Assembly (NCBI GenBank): GCA_022839045.1
Contig: JALHDI010000073.1
Location: forward strand, 1 to 14,636
From: Sporomusaceae bacterium
Lineage (GTDB): Bacteria; Bacillota_C; Negativicutes; Sporomusales_B; UBA7701
DNA: 14,636 nt
Reading direction: 5' to 3'
Shown here: in pieces, positions 1 through 6,743 of the stretch
Position numbering within the stretch: position 1 is the stretch's first letter
Layout of the letters: the number at the start of each line of letters is the position of its first letter
The notes under the pieces: model-generated
Database searches by the model: none
Told to the model about the DNA's origin: nothing
The model's input: the letters and a program-made list of their open reading frames with translations, nothing else
Translations under genes and position numbers: made by a program

Positions 1-59
1 GCTTCTGCGGCCTGTCACCCCTCCCCGAAAAGCGTCTTCCGCGACGGGCCGCAGAAGCT
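1..59. repeat. 12-bp perfect inverted repeat around a 35-nt loop
   Basis: The arm GCTTCTGCGGCC at 1-12 is the exact reverse complement of GGCCGCAGAAGC at 48-59. The repeat begins at the window edge, so it may extend further left. Neither side shows a T-run inside the window, so it is not a clear intrinsic terminator. If the possible leftward promoter at 78-107 is real, this hairpin lies in the 5' leader of the gene beyond the left edge. It shares short words with the structured repeat family described elsewhere in this window but does not align to it. Confidence 0.6.
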
Positions 60-77
60 TCAGGACCTTACTGGGGA

Positions 78-107
78 ATTGCCCGATTAATCATTACAAA
101 TATATGA
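78..107 (-). promoter_or_regulatory. Candidate sigma-E-type promoter reading left out of the window
   Basis: Read on the minus strand, TCATATA (101-107) fits the mother-cell sigma-E -35 pattern at every position as I recall it. CGGGCAAT (78-85) lies 15 nt downstream and matches about five of eight -10 positions (CATACAnT). It sits just downstream of the terminator that ends the gpsA unit and points to the region where spoIVA, a sigma-E gene in Bacillus, often follows gpsA. The -10 match is partial and the target gene is not visible, so this is a candidate only. Confidence 0.3.
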
Positions 108-130
108 CATGCCAATAAGAATATGACGAA

Positions 131-164
131 ACACAAAAAAGAGTATGGTAACTACCATACTCTT
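131..164 (-). terminator. Intrinsic terminator of the plsY-gpsA unit
   Basis: A perfect 12-bp stem (139-150 with 153-164, 2-nt apex, in practice a 4-nt loop) is followed on the minus strand by six T and then GTGTTT. It lies about 230 nt past the gpsA stop codon and beyond repeat copy 1. The stem is AT-rich for this genome, but the shape and T-tract are typical. Confidence 0.7.
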
Positions 165-203
165 CTCGTCCTATTTTCCGTCATTTTCGCGAATAAAAGG
201 CGA

Positions 204-387
204 GCGGACGTTCAGAACCGTCCAGATGCAAGGCGCACCGGAGGATGGCCCGCGACGACGGTCCCGGATGGGCCTAGTGCCGGGCGCGCCATGGATGGCG
301 CAAGCGCCCGGCCGGCGTACTTGGTTGCGTACGTCGAGTGGGCCATCAGAGGAGCAACGCCGCATATGGGCGGTTATCAACGTCCGC
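204..387 (+). repeat. Structured repeat family, copy 1 (184 bp)
   Basis: A closing helix joins 204-229 to 362-387 without bulges. The exceptions to pairing are one C-C, two G-A and one T-G position. Inside are two hairpins: GCCGGGCGC (279-287) with GCGCCCGGC (304-312), and GGCGTAC (314-320) with GTACGTC (329-335, one G-T pair). The block at 253-320 is about 90 percent identical to 5691-5755 in copy 3. The right arm ends 7 nt from the gpsA stop codon. No coding frame is evident. Strand is given by the orientation of the asymmetric arm word CCAGATGCAAGGCGCACCG. Function unknown; a non-autonomous mobile element or a structured RNA both fit. Confidence 0.8.
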
Positions 388-394
388 CATAGTA

Positions 395-1417
395 TTACGC
401 ATCCCAACTTGGGGCGACTTCTTCGAGTTCGTGGGTCATCCCCCTCCCCATCAACCGTGCGACCGCTTCGCGGGGGTCGGCGCCGCGATAAAGAACGTTG
501 TGGATTTCGGCGGTGATGGGCATTTCGACCCCGAGGCGGGCGGCGAGCTGGTGGGCGGCAAGGGTGGAGCGGATGCCTTCGACGACCATGCCGGTCTCCC
601 CTTCTATCTCCCCCACGGTTTTACCGGCGGCGATGGCCAGGCCGGCGCGGCGGTTGCGGCTGTGGCGGCTGGTGCAGGTGACGATGAGGTCGCCGATGCC
701 GGACAGTCCGGCGAAAGTGAGTGGCCTGGCGCCCATGGCGACGCCGAGACGGGTTATTTCGGCGAGGCCGCGGGTCATGAGGGCGGCTTTGGCGTTGTCG
801 CCGAAGCCGAGGCCGTCGCCGATGCCGGCGCCGAGGGCGATGATGTTTTTGAGGGCGCCGCCAAGTTCGACGCCGATTATGTCGGGGTTGGTGTAGACGC
901 GCAGGTAAGGCGCCATGAGGGCTTCCTGGACGGCCTCGGCGGCCGGGCGGCTGGCGGAGGCGGCGACGGTGGCGGTGGGATGGCGGAGGGCGACTTCTTC
1001 GGCATGGTTGGGCCCGGAGAGGGCTACGAGGCTGCCGGCCACGGCGGGAATTTCTTCGGTAATTACTTCGGTCATGCGCTTGAGGGTGCCGATTTCCAGG
1101 CCCTTGGCGGCGCTGACGACGACGGCGCCGGCGGCAAGCAGCGGCGCGAGGGCGGTGGCGGTAGTCCGGACGGCGTGGGACGGGGCGGCGATGATGACGA
1201 TGGCCGCGCCTTCCGCGGCGGCGGCCAGGTCGGCGGTGCAGACGACGCCGGCCGGGAGGACGGCGTCGGGGAGGTAGCGCGGGTTACGCCGGGTGGAAGA
1301 GAGTTCGGCGGCGGCCGCCGGGCTGCGAGCCCACAGCGCGACCCGGTGGTTGTTTTCTCCGAGGACGGCGGCGAGGGCGGTTCCCCAGCCGCCGGCACCG
1401 ATAACGGCGATTTTCAT
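395..1417 (-). CDS. gpsA: NAD(P)H-dependent glycerol-3-phosphate dehydrogenase
   Basis: Cytosolic enzyme that reduces dihydroxyacetone phosphate to sn-glycerol-3-phosphate, the backbone for phospholipids. The 340-residue product has the usual family length. The N-terminal Rossmann motif GAGGWGTAL spans residues 7-15. AAKGLE (103-108, Lys105) and LGGALKNI (185-192, Lys190) are the conserved lysine motifs of the active site, and GLSGIGDL (237-244) belongs to the C-terminal helical substrate domain. The ATG start overlaps the plsY stop as ATGA, so translation is probably coupled. This fits the biochemistry, because PlsY acylates the glycerol-3-phosphate that GpsA makes. The stop lies 7 nt from repeat copy 1. 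Identification is secure. Confidence 0.97.
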   Translation of the reverse strand: MKIAVIGAGGWGTALAAVLGENNHRVALWARSPAAAAELSSTRRNPRYLPDAVLPAGVVCTADLAAAAEGAAIVIIAAPSHAVRTTATALAPLLAAGAVVVSAAKGLEIGTLKRMTEVITEEIPAVAGSLVALSGPNHAEEVALRHPTATVAASASRPAAEAVQEALMAPYLRVYTNPDIIGVELGGALKNIIALGAGIGDGLGFGDNAKAALMTRGLAEITRLGVAMGARPLTFAGLSGIGDLIVTCTSRHSRNRRAGLAIAAGKTVGEIEGETGMVVEGIRSTLAAHQLAARLGVEMPITAEIHNVLYRGADPREAVARLMGRGMTHELEEVAPSWDA

Positions 1418-2037
1418 GGTTTGTCGCTGTCCTTCTTTTCCGGCGGGGCGCTGCCGGCTTTGATCTTGAGCTCCTGGCCCTTAAGGAGGCGCTCGATGTT
1501 GGGTCGGTGGCGGACGATGACGAAGGCGGCGGCTACGAAGCCGAAGTAGAGGTATTCCACCCGCTCGCCGAACAGCCAGATGAGCGGCGGGGCGATGGCG
1601 GCGGCGACGATCGAGCCGAGGGAGACGTAGCGGGTGAGGAAGACGATGACCGCCCAGACGGCGAAGACGATGGCGGTGACTTTGGGCATGAGGACGGCGA
1701 TGACGCCGAGGGCGGTGGCGACACCACGCCCGCCTTTGAAGCCGAGGAAGAGCGACCAGTTGTGGCCGGCAATGGCGGCGATGCCGCCGAGGAGGGCCGC
1801 GGGCGGTGTGCCGAGGACGGCTTTGCCGATATAGACGCCTGCCACTCCTTTGGCGATGTCGGTGATGAGCACCCAGAAGGCCGGCCACGGCCCGAGGACG
1901 CGGTAGACGTTGGTGGCGCCGATGTTTTTGCTGCCGAACTGGCGGATGTCGACGCCTTTGGTGAATTTGCCGACGATGAGGCCGTTGGGGATGGAGCCGA
2001 TGAGGTAGCTGAGGGCTATTATGATAAAGTAGTCCAT
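1414..2037 (-). CDS. plsY: Glycerol-3-phosphate acyltransferase PlsY (membrane)
   Basis: Integral membrane acyltransferase that transfers the acyl group from acyl-phosphate to sn-glycerol-3-phosphate, giving lysophosphatidic acid. At 207 residues it has the usual length, with about five to seven hydrophobic segments. Family motifs are all present: SIPNGLIVG near 15-23, GSKNIGATNVYRVLG near 35-49, HNWSLFLGFKGGRGVAT near 92-108, and RHRPNIERLLKG near 176-187. The C-terminus is a short charged tail rich in Lys, Glu and Asp. The ATG start is preceded by GGGGTGAG. The gene is separated from der by repeat copy 2 and overlaps gpsA by 4 nt. I see no convincing promoter between repeat copy 2 and the start, so it may be cotranscribed with der. 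Confidence 0.97.
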   Translation of the reverse strand: MDYFIIIALSYLIGSIPNGLIVGKFTKGVDIRQFGSKNIGATNVYRVLGPWPAFWVLITDIAKGVAGVYIGKAVLGTPPAALLGGIAAIAGHNWSLFLGFKGGRGVATALGVIAVLMPKVTAIVFAVWAVIVFLTRYVSLGSIVAAAIAPPLIWLFGERVEYLYFGFVAAAFVIVRHRPNIERLLKGQELKIKAGSAPPEKKDSDKP

Positions 2038-2085
2038 TTTCTCACCCCACTTAAAACGTACAAAACTTGCAAATAGTGAAGCTTA

Positions 2086-2204
2086 GGCCGTTCAGAAGCC
2101 CTCAAATGCAAGGCGCACCGGTGAACACTACGCAGGCGTACTCGTGCCGTACGCCGAGGAAGTGTTCGAGGAGCAACGCCGCAGATGGGGGCTTATCAAC
2201 GGCC
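2086..2204 (+). repeat. Structured repeat family, copy 2 (119 bp)
   Basis: The closing helix pairs 2086-2109 with 2181-2204, with no bulge. It has C-C and G-A mismatches and a 2x2 internal loop at the same places as in copy 1. Two nested inner stems follow: GAACACT (2123-2129) with AGTGTTC (2161-2167), enclosing GGCGTAC (2135-2141) with GTACGCC (2149-2155). The second matches the GTAC hairpin of copies 1 and 3 but with a different loop. The GCCGG hairpin of copies 1 and 3 is absent. The element fills most of the der-plsY gap and ends 3 nt from the der stop codon. Confidence 0.8.
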
Positions 2205-2207
2205 GTA

Positions 2208-3536
2208 TTAATCTTCTTCTTTGTCTTTGCGGCCGCGGACGACGAGCTTCAGCGGCGTGCCTTCGAAGCCGAAGGCTTCCCGGAGTTTGTTTTCGAGGTA
2301 GCGGAGGTAGGAGAAGTGCATGATTTCGGCGTCGTTGACGAAGAAGACGAAGGTGGGCGGTTTGACGCCCGGCTGGGTGGTGTAGAAGATTTTCAGTTTC
2401 CGGCCCCGCTCGGACGGCGGGGGGTTGATGGCGACGGCGTCTTCAACGACTTGGTTGAGGACGCTGGTGGCGACGCGCATGGCATGTTGTTCGGCGACGA
2501 ATTTGACCAGTTCGCTGACCCGCTGGACGCGCTGCTTGGTGAGGGCGGAAACGAACAGCACGGGAGCGTATTGCATGAAGCCGAGTTCGCTGCGGATGTT
2601 GTCGGTGTAGCGGAGGGTGGTTTTGCTGTCTTTTTCGATGAGGTCCCATTTGTTGACGACGATGATGCTGGCCCGGCCGGCTTCGTGGGCGTAGCCGGCG
2701 ATTTTTTTGTCCTGTTCGGTGACGCCGTCGACGGCGTCGATGAGCATGAGGACGACGTCGGCCCGGTCGACGGCCCGGAGGGAGCGGATGACGCTGTAGC
2801 GTTCGACGGGCTGGTCGATCCTGGCTTTGCGCCGCATGCCGGCGGTGTCGATGAGGATGAAGTCGGTGCCGTCCTTGGAGTAGTGGGTGTCGATGGCATC
2901 GCGGGTGGTGCCGGGGATGTCGCTGACGATGACCCGTTCTTCGCCGAGCAGGGCGTTGACGAGTGAGGATTTGCCGACGTTGGGGCGACCGATGAAGGCG
3001 ACCCTGATGGTGTCGGCTTCGTCGGCGACGGGGGCTTCCTGCGGCAGAGCGACGATGACTTGGTCGAGAAGGTCGCCGAGGCCGAGGGCGTTGGCGGCCG
3101 AGATGGGATAGGGTTCGCCTAGCCCGAGGTTGTAGAATTCGAAGATGTCGATTTCGTCTTTGGCGCTGTCGACTTTGTTGACGGCAAGCAGGACGGGTTT
3201 GCGGGCGTTCCTGAGGATGACGGCGACTTCTTCGTCGGCCGAGGTCAGGCCGGCTTTGACGTCGACGACGAAGACGACGACGTCGGCCTCTTCGATGGCG
3301 AGTTTGGCCTGGTGACGCATGGAGGTGAGGATTTTGTCGGTGGATTCGATCTCGATGCCGCCGGTGTCGATCATGGTGAATTCGTGGCCTAGCCATTCGG
3401 CGTCCATGTAGATGCGGTCCCTGGTGACGCCGGGGATGTCTTCGACGATGGAGACGCGCTTCTGGGCGATGCGGTTGAAGAGGGTGGATTTGCCGACGTT
3501 GGGCCGGCCGACGATGGCTACGATCGGTTTGCTCAT
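2208..3536 (-). CDS. der: Ribosome biogenesis GTPase Der (EngA)
   Basis: Essential tandem-GTPase that assists 50S ribosomal subunit assembly. From the chosen start the product has 442 residues, normal for Der. G domain 1 shows GRPNVGKS (10-17), DTGG (57-60) and NKVD (120-123). G domain 2 shows GRPNVGKS (183-190), DTAG (230-233) and NKWD (295-298). The KH-like RNA-binding domain follows from about 355. I chose ATG at 3536 ([12 protein letters not shown]) because AAAAGG lies 8 nt upstream of it. In-frame GTG at 3545 and ATG at 3542 overlap or crowd that ribosome site. cobO ends 23 nt upstream, so the two are probably cotranscribed. The stop is followed by repeat copy 2. Confidence 0.97.
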   Translation of the reverse strand: MSKPIVAIVGRPNVGKSTLFNRIAQKRVSIVEDIPGVTRDRIYMDAEWLGHEFTMIDTGGIEIESTDKILTSMRHQAKLAIEEADVVVFVVDVKAGLTSADEEVAVILRNARKPVLLAVNKVDSAKDEIDIFEFYNLGLGEPYPISAANALGLGDLLDQVIVALPQEAPVADEADTIRVAFIGRPNVGKSSLVNALLGEERVIVSDIPGTTRDAIDTHYSKDGTDFILIDTAGMRRKARIDQPVERYSVIRSLRAVDRADVVLMLIDAVDGVTEQDKKIAGYAHEAGRASIIVVNKWDLIEKDSKTTLRYTDNIRSELGFMQYAPVLFVSALTKQRVQRVSELVKFVAEQHAMRVATSVLNQVVEDAVAINPPPSERGRKLKIFYTTQPGVKPPTFVFFVNDAEIMHFSYLRYLENKLREAFGFEGTPLKLVVRGRKDKEED

Positions 3537-3559
3537 GATCATCACCTTTTCGCGTTGGT

Positions 3560-4084
3560 TCAGTAGTCGATGCCCTGGCGGGCCGCCACGCCGCTCTGGT
3601 AGGGGTGTTTCACTTCCTGCATGTCGGTGACGAGATGGGCGGCGGCGATTATTTCCGGCGGGGCGTAACGGCCGGTGAGGATGATTTCGACGCCGCGCTT
3701 TTCGGCGGTGAGGAAGGCGGCGACTTCGCCGGCGGCGAGGAGGCCGCAGGCCATGGCGACGTTGATTTCGTCGAGGATGACGATGTCGTAGCCGCCGGAG
3801 TCGATGACGGTTTTGGCCCGCTCCCAGCCGCTCCTGGCGAGCTCTATGTCGATGGGGTCGGGGTTGGCGAGGTCGACGAAGTCGTTGCGGCCGACCTGGA
3901 TGACGGTGAAGCCGGGCAGGAAGCGGGCGGCTTTGATTTCGCCGTAGTCGGCGCAGTCTTTCATGAATTGGAGCATGCAGACTTTGAAACCGTGGCCGCA
4001 GGCCCGGAAGGCCAGGCCGAGGCTAGCTGTAGTTTTTCCTTTGCCGTTGCCGGTATACACCTGGATGAGTCCGAGGTCTTTCAT
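3560..4084 (-). CDS. cobO: Cob(I)yrinic acid a,c-diamide adenosyltransferase, CobO/BtuR type
   Basis: Transfers the 5'-deoxyadenosyl group of ATP to Co(I) of corrinoids to form adenosylcobalamin-type cofactors in the cytosol. The 174-residue product matches the CobA/CobO/BtuR family in length. It has the P-loop GNGKGKTT (12-19), a Walker B-like stretch DIVILDEIN (100-108) and the family C-terminal block from LTGRYAPPE (136-144) to VKHPY (158-162). GGAGG lies 4 nt before the ATG and overlaps the end of the DUF512 gene, whose stop codon is 1 nt from this start; translational coupling is likely. No other cobalamin genes are in view, so its place between a radical-SAM protein gene and der reads as operon company rather than a pathway cluster. 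Confidence 0.93.
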   Translation of the reverse strand: MKDLGLIQVYTGNGKGKTTASLGLAFRACGHGFKVCMLQFMKDCADYGEIKAARFLPGFTVIQVGRNDFVDLANPDPIDIELARSGWERAKTVIDSGGYDIVILDEINVAMACGLLAAGEVAAFLTAEKRGVEIILTGRYAPPEIIAAAHLVTDMQEVKHPYQSGVAARQGIDY

Positions 4085-4085
4085 G

Positions 4086-5402
4086 TTACCTCCAGGCCGC
4101 GAGCTGCTGTTTGAGCTCGGCGGCGAAACGGGCCACCCGCACGGGGCGGTCGAGGGCGCGGGATAGGTCTTCGGGGGCGAGGCCGTCGAGGAAGATGTTT
4201 TCGCCTTTCCGGAGGGCGACGCCGGGGATGATGACGCCGTCGGGCGGAGGGCCGCCGGACCGGAGGGCGGCGATGATGTCGCCGCCGGTGAGGAGGCCGG
4301 TGACGGTGACGGCCGGGCCGAAGAAGGCGTTGACGACGGGGACGAGCCGGACGGTCAGGTTGGGGACGGAGAGGCCGGCGATGAGGGGGGCGAGGACGGC
4401 GGCGGCCGATACGCCGCAGACTACGTCGATGTGGCGGGGCGTACGGTAGCCTTCTGCCGGGACGGCTGTTTCCGCCCATTCGGCGAGGAAGGAGCGGACA
4501 ATGCCCACGCCGTTTTCGAGCTGGGGGAAGCCGTCGTATTCGTCGTATTCGGGGATGGGCTGGCCGCAGGCCAGGTAGAATTCGTCGGCGAGGTAGACGA
4601 AGGAGGCGCCGGTTTCGGCCTGGCAGCGCCGCTGCCAGGCAGCGACGGCGGCGATTACGTTTTCGGCTTCGCCGGGGGTGAAGCCGCGCAGAGGCCGGCA
4701 TTTTTCCCGGTGGCGGGTGAGGCCGACGGGCACGATGGCGAGGGAGAGGACGCCGGGAGCGAGGGCGTAGAGGTCGGCGATGGTGCGCTCGAGGACGGGG
4801 CCATCGTTGAGGCCGGGGCAGAGCACGACCTGGGTGTGGAGTTCGATGCCGCTGGCGGTGAGGTCGCGGAGGCGGCCCAGGATGTCTTTGGCGCGCGGGT
4901 TGCCGAGCAGGGCGGCCCGGATCTCGCCGTCGGTGGCGTGTACGGAGACGTAGAGGGGCGACAGGTGGAGGCGGCGGATGCGGGCGAGGTCGCGCGGCGC
5001 GAGGTTGGTGAGGGTGATGAAGTTTCCGTAGAGGAAGGAGAGCCGGTAGTCGTCGTCTTTGACGTAGAGGCTTTCGCGCATGCCGGGAGGCATCTGGTCG
5101 ACGAAGCAGAAGACGCATTTGTTGGCGCACGGGCGGACGCGGTCGAAGACGGCGCTTTCAAATTCCAGCCCGAGGTCCTGGTCGTATTCCTTTTCGACGG
5201 CGAAAAGCTCCTCTTCGCCGCTCTGCCGCGCCACGAGGAGCTCTACGTATTCGTCGGCCAGCGCGAAGCTGAGGTCGATTATGTCGCTGACGGGTTTGCC
5301 GTTGACGGCCAGCAGGGCGTCGCCGGGGAGAAGCCCCAGTTCGGCGGCGATGCTGCCGTCAGCCACGGCGCTGATGGTTCCTTTGGTCAATGCCTTTTTC
5401 AC
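4086..5402 (-). CDS. DUF512-family radical-SAM protein with N-terminal PDZ-like domain
   Basis: The 438-residue product belongs to the conserved Firmicute family annotated as DUF512; its reaction is not established. A PDZ-like N-terminus spans about residues 5-60 (ISAVADGSIAAELG, PGDALLAVNG). A radical-SAM core follows with the cluster-binding motif CANKCVFC: Cys92, Cys96 and Cys99 in CX3CX2C spacing. The C-terminal DUF512 part extends to the end, including VNAFFGPAVTVTGLLTGGD. An iron-sulfur, SAM-dependent enzyme is therefore expected. The start is uncertain: GTG at 5402 has little ribosome site of its own, whereas AGAGGTG lies 9 nt upstream of an in-frame TTG at 5390. It heads the unit with cobO and der, the neighbourhood usual for this family in clostridia. 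Confidence 0.92.
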   Translation of the reverse strand: MKKALTKGTISAVADGSIAAELGLLPGDALLAVNGKPVSDIIDLSFALADEYVELLVARQSGEEELFAVEKEYDQDLGLEFESAVFDRVRPCANKCVFCFVDQMPPGMRESLYVKDDDYRLSFLYGNFITLTNLAPRDLARIRRLHLSPLYVSVHATDGEIRAALLGNPRAKDILGRLRDLTASGIELHTQVVLCPGLNDGPVLERTIADLYALAPGVLSLAIVPVGLTRHREKCRPLRGFTPGEAENVIAAVAAWQRRCQAETGASFVYLADEFYLACGQPIPEYDEYDGFPQLENGVGIVRSFLAEWAETAVPAEGYRTPRHIDVVCGVSAAAVLAPLIAGLSVPNLTVRLVPVVNAFFGPAVTVTGLLTGGDIIAALRSGGPPPDGVIIPGVALRKGENIFLDGLAPEDLSRALDRPVRVARFAAELKQQLAAWR

Positions 5403-5460
5403 CTCTGGTACAGGCGGTTCGTTTCATTCGGCCTTTACTATGTATTCCGTCTTAAGCAGG

Positions 5461-5498
5461 CTTTTCCTGCCGGGCGGAAAAACGGCCAGCAGGAAAAG
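5461..5498. repeat. 10-bp inverted repeat upstream of the DUF512 gene
   Basis: CTTTTCCTGC (5461-5470) and GCAGGAAAAG (5489-5498) are perfect inverted repeats around an 18-nt loop. It lies between repeat copy 3 and the DUF512 start, where the spoIIP unit would end and the next begin. There is no T-run after either arm, so a classic intrinsic terminator is doubtful. The rest of 5403-5516 shows no gene and no promoter I would defend. Confidence 0.5.
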
Positions 5499-5516
5499 TA
5501 TGCACAGTCTGTAAAT

Positions 5517-5877
5517 CCAGGTTGCCGAGAAGGCTCCAGATGCACGTCCTGATTACCCTGGCCTTGTCAGCGCCCCAAGCATTAGGCGATAATCTCACGA
5601 ACAGTGTGCGGGGCGTACCGGATAAGCAAACACACAGCGCTTTAGCGTTGATGTGGTCGCTTATACCCGAAAGGGTGCGAGCGCGCTGCGACGACGTCCC
5701 CGGATGGGCCTAGTGCCGGACGCGCCATGGATGGTGCATGCGTCCGGCCGCGTACTCGAAATGTACGCTAGCAAGCTCTCTGAGGAACAAGTGCGCAAGT
5801 TCTTGGCGCTTTAGCGCCTAGAACTGCGGCCTGCCCCTTGCGGGTGCGCCGCAGATGGGGCTTTATCGGCAACCTGG
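5517..5877 (+). repeat. Structured repeat family, copy 3 (361 bp, multi-hairpin)
   Basis: A 27-position closing helix pairs 5517-5543 with 5851-5877 without bulges. The only non-canonical positions are three G-A and two G-T pairs. Inner hairpins, all readable on the plus strand: 5622-5627 with 5659-5664, enclosing 5631-5640 with 5645-5655 (TTTA loop); ACCC-GAAA-GGGT at 5665-5676; GCCGGACGC (5715-5723) with GCGTCCGGC (5740-5748); GCGTAC (5750-5755) with GTACGC (5763-5768); 5798-5809 with 5814-5825 (one T-T mismatch, TTTA loop); and GCGGC (5826-5830) with GCCGC (5848-5852). The extra hairpin segment 5797-5843 is flanked by direct GTGCGC repeats. The last four codons and the stop of the downstream DUF3189 gene lie in the right arm. 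This element occupies most of the 460-nt gene-free stretch 5403-5862, where I find no protein gene. Confidence 0.8.
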
Positions 5878-6333
5878 CCGGCGCAGCCTGCTTTTGACGT
5901 CCGCGACCATGGATACGAAGGCCGGGTATTGGCGCTGCATGCCCCAGACGGTTATCCGCCGGCCCGGGCCCGTGAGGCAGTAGCGTTTGGAGAGCAGCCC
6001 GCCGATTTTGGTGGAAAAGTTGATGAGCGGGAAGGCGTCCTGGAACAGGTACGCCTGTTCGTTCACGCCGGCGGTGGCGAGCAGCGCGCCGACGGCGGCC
6101 ATGATGGGCAGGCGCTGGTTCCGCAGCCCCAGGAAGTAGACGCTGTGGCCGTATTCATCCCGTCCCATGAGGTAAGGGCTGCCGATGAGGCGGGGGGCGG
6201 TCCGGTCGTAGTACGGCAGGGCGATGAATTCGCTGTAGGCGGGCACGCGATCGGCGGGCAACAGGCCGCAGTGAATGGCGCTGGCTACGACCGAGGCGTG
6301 GGCGCCGGCGAAGCAGTAATAGATGATGTTCAA
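5863..6333 (-). CDS. DUF3189-family protein, second of a tandem pair
   Basis: Predicted 156-residue soluble protein with the look of the Firmicute DUF3189 family, whose function is unknown. The N-terminus reads (M)NIIYYCFAGAHASVVASAIH, with the family-like Cys and Gly-Ala-His-x-Ser cluster at residues 7-13. I chose the TTG at 6333 because GGGAGG lies 7 nt upstream, homology to the neighbouring paralogue begins there, and the upstream gene's TGA overlaps it as TTGA. An in-frame upstream ATG at 6462 would only add residues overlapping the preceding gene. The product ends in PGCR; those four codons fall within the right arm of repeat copy 3, so the C-terminus appears to be supplied by the repeat. 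Probably the last gene of the spoIIP unit. Confidence 0.82.
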   Translation of the reverse strand: MNIIYYCFAGAHASVVASAIHCGLLPADRVPAYSEFIALPYYDRTAPRLIGSPYLMGRDEYGHSVYFLGLRNQRLPIMAAVGALLATAGVNEQAYLFQDAFPLINFSTKIGGLLSKRYCLTGPGRRITVWGMQRQYPAFVSMVADVKSRLRRPGCR

Positions 6334-6743
6334 CGGCAGCCCTCCCGGCGGGTGAGCAGGCTGGAACGCAGGGCTGATATGATGCGCGGCCGGAAGCGTT
6401 GACCGAAGAGGGACGGCCAGCGGCCTGCCAGGAAGGCGCTGCTTCGTGTGGCTAGGTCGCACCCGGCAATTTCCCGGTCGAGGTCGACCCAGGCCAGGGA
6501 GAACGAGAAGATGCCGGCCATCCCAACGAACGTCCGCCGATATAGTCCACGGTAGCGGCCGTGCGCGAGACAGCAGACAACGGCCCCGGCCCCGTCGCGG
6601 CCGGCGACCATGAGGGGCTCCGTCCGCCAGTCGCGCTGCAGTTCGGCAGGCAAAAAAGGCTCGGCCTCATTATCAAGGCCGAGGTGAAGGGCGCAGGCCA
6701 GTAGCGGTAGGTAGGGCCGCCGTGCATGGTAGATGATGTTCAT
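6330..6743 (-). CDS. Divergent DUF3189-like protein, first of a tandem pair
   Basis: Predicted 137-residue protein that aligns with the following gene product from its first residues: MNIIYHARRPYLPLLACALH against MNIIYYCFAGAHASVVASAIH. Further along, PLMVAGRDGAGAVVCCLAHG resembles the paralogue's PYLMGRDEYGHSVYFLGLRN. The Cys and Gly-Ala-His-Ser cluster of the paralogue is replaced here by ARRPYLP, so any chemistry based on it would be lost. Its ATG overlaps the spoIIP stop as ATGA and its own TGA overlaps the next start, so three genes are translationally linked. No strong ribosome site precedes it, consistent with coupling. Function unknown; it may be a structural or regulatory paralogue. 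Confidence 0.78.
   Translation of the reverse strand: MNIIYHARRPYLPLLACALHLGLDNEAEPFLPAELQRDWRTEPLMVAGRDGAGAVVCCLAHGRYRGLYRRTFVGMAGIFSFSLAWVDLDREIAGCDLATRSSAFLAGRWPSLFGQRFRPRIISALRSSLLTRREGCR

Noticed and set aside
338..1549. Long plus-strand open frame (403 codons) opposite gpsA
   Set aside because: Composition is Gly/Asp/Ala/Glu-rich without recognisable domains, and it lies antisense to the well-supported gpsA gene; a typical shadow in GC-rich DNA.
4431..5552. Plus-strand open frame of 373 codons opposite the DUF512 gene
   Set aside because: Antisense to a gene with intact radical-SAM motifs; no domain, and rich in Gly, Asp, Val and Ala as expected for a reverse-frame shadow.
5522..5713. 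63-codon plus-strand open frame between units
   Set aside because: It runs through the hairpins of repeat copy 3, has no plausible ribosome site and shows no protein-like composition; the conserved feature is the secondary structure.
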